A stretch of DNA of 64,000 bases from Thioclava sp. GXIMD2076 (GCF_037949795.1 NZ_CP149932.1:62001-126000); one strand, 5' to 3'. Numbered from the stretch's first letter, positions 41,451-52,006 are shown. Translations and numbers: made by a program. Notes: generated from the sequence alone by a model not told the origin.

Positions 41451-42512
41451 ATGCGCAAACTGGTAGGTCTCATCATCATTCTGTGCGTGGTCTTCGGTGC
41501 CTACTGGATGCTGGTATCGCGCGAGATCGAAACACGGGCCAAAGCGCTGATTGCCACGGCCGAGGCGGCCGGATGGGGCTCTGCGCAGGCGGTGGCCGTA
41601 GGTGGTTTCCCGACCCGTTTCACCGCGAATTTCGAATCGCCCGAGCTGACACAGCCTGATGGTGGTTTCTCCTGGTCGGCCGAATACGCGCAGCTGAACG
41701 CCGGTGTGTTCCGCCCGACCGATATCACCATGAACCTGCCCGAAGAGGTGGATCTGGGCTATGCGGGTCACGATTTCACCCTGTCAAACCTGTCAAACCG
41801 GCTGGATGTATCTCTGGGTCTGGCCAAGACCCTGCCGCTGAATTCTGCGAAACTGGTGCTGGACCAGCCCGAGATCAGCGGCGAGAAGATCGATTTCGGA
41901 GCCAACCAGATTGTCGTATCGCTCCAGAAGGCCGAGGACAGCGCCGCAGCCATCACCGATCCGAACGAGGCCGACAGCACGCTCACCCCTGCCCATGCCT
42001 ATAAGATCGGCATGGATATGGACGCCGTGCAGATCCCGCTGGATGTGCTGTCCGACCTGCTTCCGCAGGCCAAAGCCGCTGGCTCCTTCCTGGCCGACCA
42101 GATCGACCAGATCCATCTGGATGGCGCGGTGGGTACCGCGACACCGCTCGACAATAGCAGCCTCGAGCGCGCCCCTGCCCTGCAGACCGTCAAGATCAAT
42201 GATTTCACGCTGGACTGGGATTCGAAACTGGTCACTGCCAAAGGTGCGCTGACCATCACCGAGACCGGTCAGCCCGAGGGCGAGATCACGCTGGGCACGC
42301 CCGACTGGCAGGCCTGGCTGGGCGTGGCGGTGGATGCGGGGCTGATCCCGCGCAACCGCGTGGATATGGTGAAACTCCTCGTGTCACAGATGGCGGGAAA
42401 ATCGGGGGAGCTGGAGCTGCCGCTGACAATCCGCGCAGGACAGATGAAGCTCGGGCCCATTCCGCTGGGCGAGGCACCGGTGATCCAGATCCCCGACTCC
42501 GCGGAAGGTTAA
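41451..42512 (+). CDS. DUF2125 domain-containing exported protein
   Basis: 353 residues from ATG 41451 (GAGG upstream). N-terminal signal/anchor MRKLVGLIIILCVVFGAYWML, then WGSAQAVAVGGFPTRFTANF, the conserved opening of DUF2125 proteins, and a C-terminal GLIPRNRVDMVKLLVSQMAG segment. Probably a periplasmic beta-rich protein held by its N-terminal helix. Function unknown. Divergent from the ChaC gene. Confidence 0.85.
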   Translation: MRKLVGLIIILCVVFGAYWMLVSREIETRAKALIATAEAAGWGSAQAVAVGGFPTRFTANFESPELTQPDGGFSWSAEYAQLNAGVFRPTDITMNLPEEVDLGYAGHDFTLSNLSNRLDVSLGLAKTLPLNSAKLVLDQPEISGEKIDFGANQIVVSLQKAEDSAAAITDPNEADSTLTPAHAYKIGMDMDAVQIPLDVLSDLLPQAKAAGSFLADQIDQIHLDGAVGTATPLDNSSLERAPALQTVKINDFTLDWDSKLVTAKGALTITETGQPEGEITLGTPDWQAWLGVAVDAGLIPRNRVDMVKLLVSQMAGKSGELELPLTIRAGQMKLGPIPLGEAPVIQIPDSAEG

Positions 42513-42536
42513 AAAAGGGCCCCTCGGGGCCCTTTT
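42511..42536. terminator. Bidirectional terminator between DUF2125 gene and tyrA
   Basis: AAAAGGGCCCC/GGGGCCCTTTT with A-run and T-run on either side, 2 to 4 bases from both convergent stop codons. Confidence 0.9.
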
Positions 42537-42539
42537 CCA

Positions 42540-43463
42540 TTACATCGTTTCGGATGGCTTCGGCTGGCGCCCGAAATCGGGCGCGTCGGTATCCTGTCCC
42601 GCATCGATGATGCCGCGGCGGATCGCGCGGGTGCGGGTGAAATACTCGTGCAGCATCTCGCCATCACCAGTGCGGATCGCGCGTTGGAGCACGAACAACT
42701 CCTCGGCGAAGCGGCCCAGGATATCCAGCGTCGCCTCTTTGTTGGTCAGGAAGACGTCGCGCCACATTGTCGGATCGGAGGCCGCAATCCGTGTGAAATC
42801 GCGAAAGCCCGAGGCCGAATACTTGATGATTTCCTGATGGCTGACACGGCGCACATGGTCAGCCACACCCACCATCGTATAGGCGATCAGGTGCGGGCAA
42901 TGCGAGGTCACCGCCAGTGTTATGTCGTGATGCGGTGCATCCATTGTATCAACGCTCGCCCCGAACCCCTCGAGATAGGCGCGCAGCAAGGCCAGCGCCT
43001 GAGGCTCGGTCTCCTCGGATGGCGTCAGCAGCCACCAGCGGTTGACGAAGAGCGTGGCAAAGCCCGAACGCGGCCCCGATTGCTCGGTGCCGGCCAGCGG
43101 GTGCCCCGGGATAAAATGCACACCCTCGGGGATATGCGGACCCACGGCCTCCACCACCGCCTGTTTGACAGACCCCGTATCGGTGACGATCGCGCCCGGC
43201 TTCAGATGCGGGGCGATCTCGGCAGCAACCGCGCCCATCGCGCCCACCGGCACGCAAAGCATGACCAGATCGGCATCGCGCACCACCTCGGCCAGACTGT
43301 CACAAACCGTATCCACGAGCCCGATCTCGCGGGCCGTCTCGCGCACCTCCGCGTCGCGGTCAAAGCCCGCGACGGAACCGGCAAGCTTTTTCCAGCGGGT
43401 CGCATGCGCCACGGAAGAGGCAATGAGCCCCATCCCGATCAGCGCGACTTTCGGAAAGATCAT
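42540..43463 (-). CDS. tyrA: Prephenate/arogenate dehydrogenase
   Basis: 307 residues. NAD(P)-binding start [16 protein letters not shown]; active-site region [15 protein letters not shown] with catalytic His (about residue 118); C-terminal helical domain with [13 protein letters not shown]. Makes 4-hydroxyphenylpyruvate or tyrosine. Overlaps the hisC stop codon by four bases (ATGA). Cyclohexadienyl specificity is plausible but cannot be decided. Confidence 0.93.
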   Translation of the reverse strand: MIFPKVALIGMGLIASSVAHATRWKKLAGSVAGFDRDAEVRETAREIGLVDTVCDSLAEVVRDADLVMLCVPVGAMGAVAAEIAPHLKPGAIVTDTGSVKQAVVEAVGPHIPEGVHFIPGHPLAGTEQSGPRSGFATLFVNRWWLLTPSEETEPQALALLRAYLEGFGASVDTMDAPHHDITLAVTSHCPHLIAYTMVGVADHVRRVSHQEIIKYSASGFRDFTRIAASDPTMWRDVFLTNKEATLDILGRFAEELFVLQRAIRTGDGEMLHEYFTRTRAIRRGIIDAGQDTDAPDFGRQPKPSETM

Positions 43464-44563
43464 GAGAGATCACCTGCCATGAACTGTGCCTTGAACTGGC
43501 CGATCAGATGGGCCACCCGGCGGCAGGACGGCTCGTCGCCCACGGTGATACGCAGGCAATGCGGCAGGTTGTAGCTGGCGACACGGCGCACGATAATGCC
43601 CTCGGATTTCAGATACTCGTCGCAGGCCTCGGCCTCAGCGGGCGAGGTGAAACGGGCGAGGATGAAATTCGCGGTCGAGGTATCCGACGGCACGCCCTTC
43701 TCGGCCAGCGCCTCGGCCAGCCATGCGCGCAGACGGGTATTGTCATTGCGGCAGCGTTCCAGCCAGTCCTGATCGCGCACGGCGGCCTCGGCGGTTTCCA
43801 GCTGCGCGGTGGACATGTTGAACGGCCCGCGCACGCGGTTGAGCACGTCGATAATGGTTTTCGAGCCATAGCCCCAGCCCACACGCAACCCGCCAAGACC
43901 ATAGATCTTGGAGAAGGTACGGGTCATGATGACATTGTCCAGACGGGTCGCGATATCGGCGCCGCCATCATAGCCTTCCACATATTCGGAATAGGCGGAA
44001 TCGATCACCAGAATCGTCTGCTCCGGCAGCCCCTTGGCCAGACGCTCCAGCTCGGCGGGCGCGATCATCGTGCCCGTCGGGTTGTTCGGGTTGGCAATAA
44101 AGACAAGCTTGGTGTTCTCGTTGCAGGCCGCGAGGATCGCATCCACATCGGTCGTGCGGTCACGTTCCTTCACCTCTACCGGCGTGCCACCGGCAGCCAT
44201 GGTCGAAATGCGGTACATCAGGAAACCGTGCTCGGTGAACACCACCTCGGAGCCCGCGCCGACATAGGCCTGACAGAGCATGTGGATGATCTCGTCCGAG
44301 CCCACGCCGATGATGATCTTCTGCGGATCGAGCTTATAGACATCCCCGATGGCCTGACGCAGGCCCGCATGGTCGGTGGACGGATATCGATGCATCGAAT
44401 GGGCACAACGCGCAAAGGCTTCTTTGGCTTTGTCGGACGGCCCGAACGGGTTCTCGTTCGAGCTGAGCTTCACCGCATCCGTGCGGCCAGCCACTTTGGA
44501 CGCCCCGCCCTCGTAGAGCGCGATATCCATAATTCCGGGTTGCGGTTGAATTTGGTCATTCAT
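43460..44563 (-). CDS. hisC: Histidinol-phosphate/aromatic aminotransferase
   Basis: 367 residues, fold-type I PLP enzyme. [13 protein letters not shown] (about residues 27-39), [10 protein letters not shown] (about 155), PLP Lys in [17 protein letters not shown] (about 217). It shares a coupled unit with tyrA, so aromatic amino-acid transamination is a likely second role. Confidence 0.93.
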   Translation of the reverse strand: MNDQIQPQPGIMDIALYEGGASKVAGRTDAVKLSSNENPFGPSDKAKEAFARCAHSMHRYPSTDHAGLRQAIGDVYKLDPQKIIIGVGSDEIIHMLCQAYVGAGSEVVFTEHGFLMYRISTMAAGGTPVEVKERDRTTDVDAILAACNENTKLVFIANPNNPTGTMIAPAELERLAKGLPEQTILVIDSAYSEYVEGYDGGADIATRLDNVIMTRTFSKIYGLGGLRVGWGYGSKTIIDVLNRVRGPFNMSTAQLETAEAAVRDQDWLERCRNDNTRLRAWLAEALAEKGVPSDTSTANFILARFTSPAEAEACDEYLKSEGIIVRRVASYNLPHCLRITVGDEPSCRRVAHLIGQFKAQFMAGDLS

Positions 44564-44730
44564 GATGCATCTACCCTCATCTTGCGCCGTCTCTTTATCT
44601 GCGGTCCAAGCGATTTTCCAGCAATCTTTGACCAGTGTTCCGAATTGGCCGGATTGCGTGGGAGATGCCCCACATATTTATGAAAAACTAACTCAAGTTT
44701 TAAAATTACACCCCGCTTATCGCTCCGTCG

Positions 44731-44757
44731 TTGACAGATTTACGCCTCATTTAGAAT
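44731..44757 (+). promoter_or_regulatory. Promoter of the exported 133-residue protein gene
   Basis: Consensus TTGACA (44731-44736) and TAGAAT (44752-44757) with a short 15-base spacer, 42 bases upstream of the start. AAAGGAG follows at about 44782. Confidence 0.5.
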
Positions 44758-44799
44758 TCACAACTTACGCGTTATCAGGCGAAAGGAGCTCCAACAGAA

Positions 44800-45201
44800 A
44801 TGTCTCATGCACTGATATATACGGCCCCCCCACTGGCCTTTGCGACGACGTTCCTCTGCGCATTGGGCCTACCATCCTTGGCAAGGGCCGACAGCCTGCA
44901 GGATGTCTTCATGTCCTTACCCAAGGACAAACGGATCGCGGTCAAGAAGACCCTGAGCCGTTACCAGCTCTTTGTCGGCCGGATCGACGAGCGCTGGACC
45001 CCCGGAACCGAGCGCGCCTTGCGCCGCGGTGCCGAGGAAATCGCATATCGCTCGAGTTCCTACAGCCGTCCGCGGCTGAATAACGAAGCGAATACAGCTA
45101 TCTATATCGAAAAGCTCCAGAACGGGGACTTCGGCGATTATTTCCAGAAGGAAGCCCATGCACAGCTCTGGTCATTCCTCAGCATGTTCAACGACGGCTG
45201 A
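44800..45201 (+). CDS. Small exported protein, peptidoglycan-binding-like motif
   Basis: 133 residues with a signal peptide (to about ARA-DS, residue 31). The mature region LPKDKRIAVKKTLSRYQLFVGRIDERWTPGTERALR resembles the helical repeat of peptidoglycan-binding (PG_binding_1) domains, where a GxxDGxxGPxT pattern is usual; here it is GRIDERWTPGT. Strong Shine-Dalgarno AAAGGAG. Divergent from hisC. The assignment is tentative. Confidence 0.7.
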   Translation: MSHALIYTAPPLAFATTFLCALGLPSLARADSLQDVFMSLPKDKRIAVKKTLSRYQLFVGRIDERWTPGTERALRRGAEEIAYRSSSYSRPRLNNEANTAIYIEKLQNGDFGDYFQKEAHAQLWSFLSMFNDG

Positions 45202-45246
45202 AGCCAGCCGTCGCCACAGCGGCGAAACAGACCCTTTGAAAACGTG

Positions 45247-45275
45247 AAAAGCCGCAGTGATCCACTGCGGCTTTT
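45247..45275. terminator. Bidirectional terminator between the exported protein gene and rpsD
   Basis: Perfect 13-bp stem AAAAGCCGCAGTG (45247-45259)/CACTGCGGCTTTT (45263-45275). Confidence 0.9.
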
Positions 45276-45328
45276 CGTATTTCGATCGTAATCGGCAAAG
45301 ACGAAGGGGGGCCCGAAGGCCCACGCCC

Positions 45329-45949
45329 TTAGTTCTTTGCGTAGAATTCGACGACGAGGTTCGGTTCCATGACGACCGGATACGGAACGTCCGACAGACC
45401 CGGGGTACGGGTGAAGGTCGCGGTCAGTTTCGAACCGTCGACTTCCAGATAGTCGGGGATGTCGCGCTCTGCGGACGCTTGAGCTTCGATCACGAGAGCC
45501 ATTTGCTTGGACTTCTCGCGAACTTCGATCACGTCACCCTCTTTCACGCGGTAGGAGGGGATGTTCACGCGCTTGCCGTTGACCAGAACGTGGCCGTGGT
45601 TCACGAACTGACGTGCGGCGAAGACGGTCGGCACGAATTTCGCGCGGTAGACAACTGCGTCCAGACGGCGCTCGAGCAGACCCACCAGGTTCTCACCGGT
45701 ATCGCCTTTAACACGCTCTGCTTCGCCGTAGATGCGACGGAATTGCTTTTCGGTCAGGTCGCCGTAGTAGCCTTTCAGCTTCTGCTTGGCGCGCAGCTGG
45801 ATACCGAAGTCCGACAGTTTTGCCTTGCGGCGCTGACCGTGCTGACCCGGGCCGTATTCACGACGGTTGACCGGGGACTTTGCGCGGCCCCAGATGTTCT
45901 CGCCCATGCGGCGGTCGATTTTGTACTTGGCAGACGTGCGTTTGGTCAC
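45329..45949 (-). CDS. rpsD: 30S ribosomal protein S4
   Basis: 206 residues, full length, from a GTG at 45949 with AAGGAGATCAGCC upstream. S4 N-terminal domain plus S4 RNA-binding domain ([25 protein letters not shown], about residues 93-117). Monocistronic here, as in other alphaproteobacteria, rather than in the alpha operon. Initiates 30S assembly. Confidence 0.97.
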   Translation of the reverse strand: MTKRTSAKYKIDRRMGENIWGRAKSPVNRREYGPGQHGQRRKAKLSDFGIQLRAKQKLKGYYGDLTEKQFRRIYGEAERVKGDTGENLVGLLERRLDAVVYRAKFVPTVFAARQFVNHGHVLVNGKRVNIPSYRVKEGDVIEVREKSKQMALVIEAQASAERDIPDYLEVDGSKLTATFTRTPGLSDVPYPVVMEPNLVVEFYAKN

Positions 45950-46078
45950 GGCTGATCTCCTTCTCTAAGTTCCGAAGGGCGTTGTCCTCCTCCGGCCTTG
46001 CGACCGGCGACAGGTTTTCTCTTGCGAGATCCACCAACACCAATGAAAAACCGGCAGCCTGCGCCACCGATCCGCGCG

Positions 46079-46106
46079 CTTATACAGCCCCCTTCCCCAC
46101 TGTCAA
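46079..46106 (-). promoter_or_regulatory. rpsD promoter
   Basis: On the minus strand TTGACA (46106-46101), 16 bases, TATAAG (46084-46079). Near-consensus sigma-70-type promoter; it gives a leader of about 120 bases before the rpsD start. Confidence 0.8.
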
Positions 46107-46156
46107 CGCAAAACACGGGCGCCTCCGGGGATTCAGGCGAGAAAAGCCCGCCGCGC

Positions 46157-47083
46157 TCAGAACCGGATATCCAGCCGCAGATCGCCCACGACCTGCCCTT
46201 CGGGCTGGCCAACATATTCCTCCGAGAGCCATGTCGCCCCGTAGCTCAACCGCATAGTGTCCCAGCTATGGCTGACAAAGGCACGCAGCCGGTAACGAGT
46301 GTCCTCCGCCTCGACGCCGCCTTCGGGGAAGAGATTGCTATGGCCGACATGGGTCACATCCGCGCCCAGCCCGAAGGTCGTTCCGCCGGTGTATTTATCT
46401 CCCAACCCCATATAGAGCCGGCCCAACGTATCGTCGCGCAGCCACAGCATCGGCTGCGGCGCATTGATCAGCAGATCGACGCCGGCCGTCAACAGATCCT
46501 CGTCGCCGCTCTTGCCAGACACGAACGGCACCAGCCGCGTTTGCGGCCCCAGATCCACCGGATAGCGCAACTCTGCCGCGACCATCGGCCAGATCTCGTC
46601 ACCCAGCTGGTCATCCTGCGCGGCGCTCGGATCGGGCTGGTCCAGCAGATCATGCAGCTCTTTCTGGACTTTGCCGGGCAATGTGTCCGGACCGATCCCC
46701 ACCAGACCGAAACCGACCATGCCCTGCCAGCCACCTTGCTCGAAATAGCTGCGCGCGCTCAGCTCGGAGCGGCTGACATAGCGCCGGTCCTGCGCGGCGG
46801 GACGGGTCAGCGATTGCGGGGCGATCACTGCCCCGCTCAGGCGGAACTCCCACAAGGCAAAGGGCTGCGCGGGAAGTGTGGCCTCCGGCTCGCGCCCCGC
46901 CAGAACCGAGACACTGATCCCCCCGCTCTGCCAGCGGTCATGACCATCCCCGATCAGGTCGTTATACTGGAAGCGCGACCAGCCGAGATACTGGAAGCCC
47001 GAAGCGTTCTCGGAGCAGGCAGGTGCCGCAAGCCCCGCATATGCCGCCAGAAGGCCGGCAATCAGTCTGAAGGATGCGCACAT
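46157..47083 (-). CDS. LpxR-like outer-membrane beta-barrel protein
   Basis: 308 residues with a signal peptide (about 1-22). Features recall LpxR/DUF2219-type proteins: YNDLIGDGHDRWQSGGIS near the mature N-terminus, alternating barrel strands throughout, and a terminal strand VVGDLRLDIRF ending in Phe, the signal for BAM-mediated insertion. LpxR removes the 3'-acyloxyacyl chain of lipid A in characterised members; whether this one is catalytic cannot be told. Upstream of rpsD on the same strand. Confidence 0.65.
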   Translation of the reverse strand: MCASFRLIAGLLAAYAGLAAPACSENASGFQYLGWSRFQYNDLIGDGHDRWQSGGISVSVLAGREPEATLPAQPFALWEFRLSGAVIAPQSLTRPAAQDRRYVSRSELSARSYFEQGGWQGMVGFGLVGIGPDTLPGKVQKELHDLLDQPDPSAAQDDQLGDEIWPMVAAELRYPVDLGPQTRLVPFVSGKSGDEDLLTAGVDLLINAPQPMLWLRDDTLGRLYMGLGDKYTGGTTFGLGADVTHVGHSNLFPEGGVEAEDTRYRLRAFVSHSWDTMRLSYGATWLSEEYVGQPEGQVVGDLRLDIRF

Positions 47084-47384
47084 CGGATGTCCCTATCTAT
47101 CCCTGCACCGACACTGCCACAGCCGGGCAGACGTGCAAGATATTCCCTCTGCGCCGCCACCGCGCCCGAGGCCTGCGTTGCAGCAAGATCACGCTGAACG
47201 CCGCGTCAGTGACTCATAAGTCACGCCAGCCCTGCAAAGCCCTTGCTCCGGCCTGTACTTGGTGCTTGATGGACAAGGTTCCGACAGCCTGAAGCGAATC
47301 CACCACCGGCCCAAACCGCGTGATGCCGGGTACCTTCAGACGCGTAACGGACATCCGCCCTACCGCTGCCACGGAGGGCATTGG

Positions 47385-47425
47385 GGGTGCCATCCTTTGC
47401 TGCTCGCGGGGATGGCACCCTTTCT
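47385..47425 (+). terminator. Terminator-like hairpin in the ilvD leader
   Basis: Perfect 11-bp stem GGGTGCCATCC (47385-47395)/GGATGGCACCC (47410-47420) with a 14-base loop, followed by TTTCT, 164 bases upstream of the ilvD start. Could be an attenuator. The whole gap 47084-47588 shows no other supported feature; no leader peptide rich in Leu/Ile/Val was found. Confidence 0.5.
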
Positions 47426-47588
47426 CACGAAATTTTATGTCCCGTTTCCCCCACATAACGAGACATTGCGAAAGCGCATAGCGGTTTTGCCTGTTCTTCC
47501 GATCGCGCTTGCGCTAAAGCTGCGCCCCGAAAGCGGGGCTCGTGTCCGTGATCCCCGCAAGCCATTGCCCAAAGAAAGGGAGCAGCCA

Positions 47589-49430
47589 ATGCCCTATTAT
47601 CGTTCCCGCAGATCGACCCATGGCCGCAATATGGCGGGGGCGCGCGGATTGTGGCGCGCAACCGGCATGAAGGACGGCGATTTCGGCAAGCCGATCATTG
47701 CGGTCGTCAACTCCTTCACGCAATTCGTCCCCGGCCACGTCCACCTGAAGGATCTGGGCCAGATGGTTGCCCGCGAGATCGAGAACGCGGGCGGCGTTGC
47801 CAAGGAATTCAATACCATCGCGGTCGATGACGGGATCGCCATGGGCCATGACGGCATGCTCTATTCGCTCCCCTCGCGCGAGATCATCGCGGATTCGGTC
47901 GAATATATGGTCAATGCGCATTGCGCCGATGCGATGGTCTGCATCTCCAACTGCGACAAGATCACCCCCGGTATGCTGATGGCCGCGATGCGCCTCAATA
48001 TTCCGGTCATCTTCGTTTCGGGTGGCCCGATGGAAGCGGGCAAGGTCACCATCAACGATCTCGAGAAGGCCGTAGACCTCGTCGATGCGATGGTCGTGGC
48101 CGCCGATGACAAATATACCGATGAGGAAGTGGCCGAGTTCGAGGCCAATGCCTGCCCCACCTGTGGCTCCTGCTCGGGCATGTTCACCGCCAACTCGATG
48201 AACTGCCTCGCCGAGGCGCTCGGTCTCGCGCTTCCGGGCAACGGCTCGGTTCTGGCCACCCATGCCGACCGCAAGGAGCTGTTCCTCGAAGCGGGCCGCA
48301 AGATCGTCGAGATCACCAAGGCGCATTACGAGGACGAGAAGCCGGGCCTCCTGCCCCGCGACATCGCCAATTTCAACGCTTTCGAGAACGCCATGTCGCT
48401 CGATATCGCGATGGGCGGTTCGACCAATACCGTGCTGCACCTCCTCGCCATCGCATATGAGGGCAAGGTCGATTTCACGATGGACGATATCGACCGTCTC
48501 TCGCGCAAGGTGCCGGTCCTGTGCAAGGTCGCGCCCGCCAAGGCCGATGTCCATATGGAAGATGTCCACCGCGCCGGTGGCATCATGGGCATCCTTGGCG
48601 AGATGAACCGCGCAGGGCTGATCCATGCCGATTGCCGCACCGTGCACTCGGAGACGATGTCCGAGGCACTGGCCAAATGGGATATCGTCACCTCGAATTC
48701 GGACAAGGTCGACAGCTTCTATCGCGCGGCCCCGGGCGGCGTGCGCACCACCGAAGCCTTCTCCACCGAGAACCGCTATAAGGAACTCGATCGTGACCGC
48801 GTGAATGGCGTGATCCGCTCGGGCGAACATGCGTTTTCCAAGGATGGCGGCCTTGCGGTGCTGTTCGGGAATATCGCCCTAAACGGCTGTATCGTGAAAA
48901 CCGCAGGCGTGGACGACTCGATCCTCAAATTCTCGGGCCCTGCCCGCGTCTTCGAGAGCCAAGACGATTCCGTCTCGGCCATCCTCACCGGCAAGGTGAA
49001 AGAAGGCGAGGTGGTGGTGATCCGCTTCGAGGGCCCGCGCGGCGGTCCGGGCATGCAGGAAATGCTCTACCCGACCTCCTATCTCAAATCCAAAGGTCTT
49101 GGCGCGAAATGCGCGCTGCTGACCGATGGGCGCTTCTCGGGCGGCACCTCGGGCCTCTCCATCGGCCACGTCTCGCCGGAGGCAGAAGAAGGCGGTACGA
49201 TCGCCCTTGTGCAAGATGGCGATCTGATCGAGATCGACATCCCGAACCGCACGATCAACCTTGCTGTGGCCGATAACGAGCTGGCCGCGCGCCGCGAGGC
49301 AATGGGTCCGCTGCCGTGGAAACCGGCCGCCCCGCGCAAACGCGCCGTGTCGACCGCGCTCAAAGCCTACGCGATGCTGGCCTCTTCGGCAGCCAAAGGC
49401 GGCGTGCGTATCCTCCCCGAGGACCAGTAA
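47589..49430 (+). CDS. ilvD: Dihydroxy-acid dehydratase
   Basis: 613 residues from ATG 47589 ([20 protein letters not shown]), after AAAGGGAG; a much longer in-frame extension upstream is non-coding. Iron-sulfur cluster cysteines in [10 protein letters not shown] (about residue 120) and [10 protein letters not shown] (about 190). C-terminal [11 protein letters not shown] (about 515). Penultimate step of isoleucine and valine synthesis. Single-gene unit with its own terminator. Confidence 0.96.
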   Translation: MPYYRSRRSTHGRNMAGARGLWRATGMKDGDFGKPIIAVVNSFTQFVPGHVHLKDLGQMVAREIENAGGVAKEFNTIAVDDGIAMGHDGMLYSLPSREIIADSVEYMVNAHCADAMVCISNCDKITPGMLMAAMRLNIPVIFVSGGPMEAGKVTINDLEKAVDLVDAMVVAADDKYTDEEVAEFEANACPTCGSCSGMFTANSMNCLAEALGLALPGNGSVLATHADRKELFLEAGRKIVEITKAHYEDEKPGLLPRDIANFNAFENAMSLDIAMGGSTNTVLHLLAIAYEGKVDFTMDDIDRLSRKVPVLCKVAPAKADVHMEDVHRAGGIMGILGEMNRAGLIHADCRTVHSETMSEALAKWDIVTSNSDKVDSFYRAAPGGVRTTEAFSTENRYKELDRDRVNGVIRSGEHAFSKDGGLAVLFGNIALNGCIVKTAGVDDSILKFSGPARVFESQDDSVSAILTGKVKEGEVVVIRFEGPRGGPGMQEMLYPTSYLKSKGLGAKCALLTDGRFSGGTSGLSIGHVSPEAEEGGTIALVQDGDLIEIDIPNRTINLAVADNELAARREAMGPLPWKPAAPRKRAVSTALKAYAMLASSAAKGGVRILPEDQ

Positions 49431-49483
49431 CCAAGGGGCACCAACAGGAGGACCGGCCGCAAGGCCTGTCCGACATATCGCGC

Positions 49484-49512
49484 AAAACCCGTCCCGCAAG
49501 GGACGGGTTTTT
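49484..49512 (+). terminator. Rho-independent terminator after ilvD
   Basis: AAAACCCGTCCC-GCAA-GGGACGGGTTTTT; strong stem with T-run. Convergent gene ends just beyond. Confidence 0.93.
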
Positions 49513-49519
49513 CCATTTG

Positions 49520-50527
49520 CTAAACGGCGCGCCGGAAGAGGACATGCGCCACGACCTGGGTCAGCAGCGCCATCACCCCGCCGATCAGAGTGCCAATCAC
49601 CCGCACCTCGGCATTCTCGACCAAGGCCGCATTGCCCATCGTGACCATCAGGACGATAGTGGCCGATAGAAGTGCGACAAAGACCGGAAAGCCCAAGGGT
49701 AGAAACAGGATCGCCGCGGTGCCCGTCAGCACGAACAGGACCGGCAGCACCCAATGGCCCGGCAGGACCATCACCACTATCGTCGCCGCCAAACAGCCCA
49801 GCACCGTGGTCACACATCGCGTCACAAGGCTCGCGCGGGTGGCCTTCAGGTCGGGGCGCAGGACAAAAAGCGTGCTCATCGGAGCCCAATAGGGCCGCGA
49901 CAGCCCCATCATCAACGCCAGCCCCAAGGCCAGCGCCACGGCCACCCCCGATTGTGCCGCCTGCCACCCCATTGTCAGGATCGGCGCCCCTTCGTGATCA
50001 ACTCCCATCACATTATCCCAGCGGCGGAAGCCCGACCAGGACCGCAGCCCCCGGATCACGCAATGCTCGAAACCCAGCACAAGGATATGGGTCGCCACAA
50101 CCAGCATAACCAATTGCCACGGAGCCTCCGCCTGATCAAAAAATAGCGCAGAAAGGCCAAAAAACAGCCAGCTCTGGATCGAGAGCCACCACAGTGCCTT
50201 ATCGAGCCGCGACAACGCCCCGACCAGACAGGCCCCAAAGATCATCGCGGGCCAGACAAGGCTGACGCCGCCGAGCGTCAGCGTTCCAAGCAGGACACCC
50301 GCAGCGATGGCGAAGCCCTTCCCCAGAACATCCAGCACCGCCAGCAACCAACGCCGTCCGGCGACCTGCCGCCCCAACCCGGTCGAGGCCGAGAAGGTTA
50401 CCCCCAGCACAGCGATCTGTTCGGGACGCGACAGATCTCCTGCCTGCGAGAGCCATGTCGCGACAGAAAGCGCGATAAAGGCAGGCACAGCCTGCACCCA
50501 GTTCAATGTCTCCAGCTTTTCCACCAC
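49520..50527 (-). CDS. FUSC-family inner-membrane protein
   Basis: 335 residues from GTG 50527 (no in-frame ATG nearby). About ten membrane helices in two blocks (about residues 12-155 and 190-325), separated by a short cytoplasmic loop. PYWAPMSTLFVLRPDLKATRASLVTR (about 220-245) is the FUSC/aromatic-acid-exporter signature. Probable efflux of aromatic or weak acids; substrate unknown. Convergent with ilvD. Confidence 0.82.
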   Translation of the reverse strand: MVEKLETLNWVQAVPAFIALSVATWLSQAGDLSRPEQIAVLGVTFSASTGLGRQVAGRRWLLAVLDVLGKGFAIAAGVLLGTLTLGGVSLVWPAMIFGACLVGALSRLDKALWWLSIQSWLFFGLSALFFDQAEAPWQLVMLVVATHILVLGFEHCVIRGLRSWSGFRRWDNVMGVDHEGAPILTMGWQAAQSGVAVALALGLALMMGLSRPYWAPMSTLFVLRPDLKATRASLVTRCVTTVLGCLAATIVVMVLPGHWVLPVLFVLTGTAAILFLPLGFPVFVALLSATIVLMVTMGNAALVENAEVRVIGTLIGGVMALLTQVVAHVLFRRAV

Positions 50528-50629
50528 GCGCCCCCATATCCGGTCATAGCTAGATGCCGCGGGCGAGGCTGCAAGTCAAAGGGCCTCCCCCTGAAGGAAG
50601 GCCTGTCTCAGCTTCTTTCGGGAAACGCC

Positions 50630-52006
50630 TTATTCGGCAGGCGCATGCGCCTCCTGATCCGAAGCCTCGGGCGCGGTCTTGGGCTCTGGCAGGACCAGCG
50701 ACAGGATGATCGCGCTCAGGCCCGACAGGGTGATCGGCGTCGCGACGACCTGCTTGAGAAGAGTCGGCAGATGCTGGGTCGCCTCGGGCACCAGCGTCAC
50801 ACCGAGGCCGAGACCGAAGCTGACCGCCATGATATAGACGCGGCGCTGGTCCATCGGTTGGGTCGAGAGGATGCGGATACCGGCCACCGCGATCGTGCCG
50901 AACAGCACAAGCGTCGCGCCGCCCAGAACCGGCTTCGGAATCAGCATGAAGATCGCACCGAGGATCGGGAAGAAGCCCATGATCACCAGAATACCCGCGA
51001 CATAAAGGCCGACATGACGCGAGGCCACACCGGTCATCTGGATCACGCCGTTATTCTGGCTGAAGGTCGTGTTGGGGAAAGTGTTGAAGATCGCCGCGAT
51101 CCCCGAATTCACCCCATCGCCCAGCACACCACCTTTGATACGTTTGAGATAGAGCGGCCCCGAGACCGGCTGGCCTGACACAACGGAGCTGGCGGTAAGG
51201 TCCCCCGAGGTCTCGATGGCGGTCACCAGATAGAGGAAGGCCATCGGAATGAAGAGCCCGAAGTCGAAATTCAGACCATAACGGAACGGGATCGGCAGCG
51301 CGAAGATCTGCGCATTGGCAAGCGGCGCGAAATTTACCATGCCAAGCGCCATGGCCACCAGAGTGCCCACGATCAGCCCCACCATGATCGCCCCGATCCG
51401 CAGCATGGGCTTGCCCATGAAGGTGCAGATCAGGATCACCACGGTCACGATCGCGCCCAGCAACAGGTTGACCGGCTGGCCAAGATTCTCGCCCGCCATC
51501 GCGCCACCGGCAAAGTCGGTAAAGCCCACCTTCACGAGGCTTAGCCCGATAATGGTGATGACGATACCCGTCACGGTCGGGTTGATGATGCGCTTGAGCT
51601 TGTCCATGAATTGCGAGAGCACGATTTCCACGAGGCAGCCCACAAGCGACAGGCCGAAGATCATCGCAAGGATATCTTCGGGCGAGCCACCCCGCCCTTT
51701 CACAGCCATACCGGCGGCTAGAATCGCGCCGAGGAAGGCAAAGGAAGTGCCCTGCAGGCTGAGGAGCCCCGAACCCACCGGCCCGATCCTGCGACACTGG
51801 ATAAAGGTTGCCACACCGGAGACGAAGATCGCCATCGAAATCAGGTAAGGCACCTGCTCACCTAAGCCTAGCACCCCGCCGATCACTAGAGTGGGCGTCA
51901 CGATCCCGACGATGGCGGCGAGGATATGCTGGAAGCCCGCAAGTGCGGCCTTTGCCGGCGGCGGGCGATCCTCCAGCCTGTAGATCAGAGAGATGGGATC
52001 AGCCAT
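50630..52006 (-). CDS. NCS2-family purine (xanthine/uric acid) permease
   Basis: 458 residues from ATG 52006, which has GAGGAGGAG upstream; a start at 52057 is possible. Twelve to fourteen membrane segments. NAT signature QNNGVIQMTGVASRH (about residue 320) and FLYLVTAIETSGD (about 265) place it with the xanthine/urate branch (XanQ/UacT). Imports purine bases with protons. Substrate prediction is inference. Confidence 0.88.
   Translation of the reverse strand: MADPISLIYRLEDRPPPAKAALAGFQHILAAIVGIVTPTLVIGGVLGLGEQVPYLISMAIFVSGVATFIQCRRIGPVGSGLLSLQGTSFAFLGAILAAGMAVKGRGGSPEDILAMIFGLSLVGCLVEIVLSQFMDKLKRIINPTVTGIVITIIGLSLVKVGFTDFAGGAMAGENLGQPVNLLLGAIVTVVILICTFMGKPMLRIGAIMVGLIVGTLVAMALGMVNFAPLANAQIFALPIPFRYGLNFDFGLFIPMAFLYLVTAIETSGDLTASSVVSGQPVSGPLYLKRIKGGVLGDGVNSGIAAIFNTFPNTTFSQNNGVIQMTGVASRHVGLYVAGILVIMGFFPILGAIFMLIPKPVLGGATLVLFGTIAVAGIRILSTQPMDQRRVYIMAVSFGLGLGVTLVPEATQHLPTLLKQVVATPITLSGLSAIILSLVLPEPKTAPEASDQEAHAPAE

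Noticed and set aside
41387..41771. N-terminal extension of the ChaC gene
   Set aside because: It would run antisense through the start of the DUF2125 gene, and the family begins at the MNKTLWVFGYGS-type start.
47259..47480. Leader peptide for ilvD attenuation
   Set aside because: Short frames there are not enriched in Leu, Ile or Val codons.
47259..47588. N-terminal extension of ilvD
   Set aside because: The open frame continues upstream by chance; it covers the terminator-like hairpin and the family starts at MPYYRSR.
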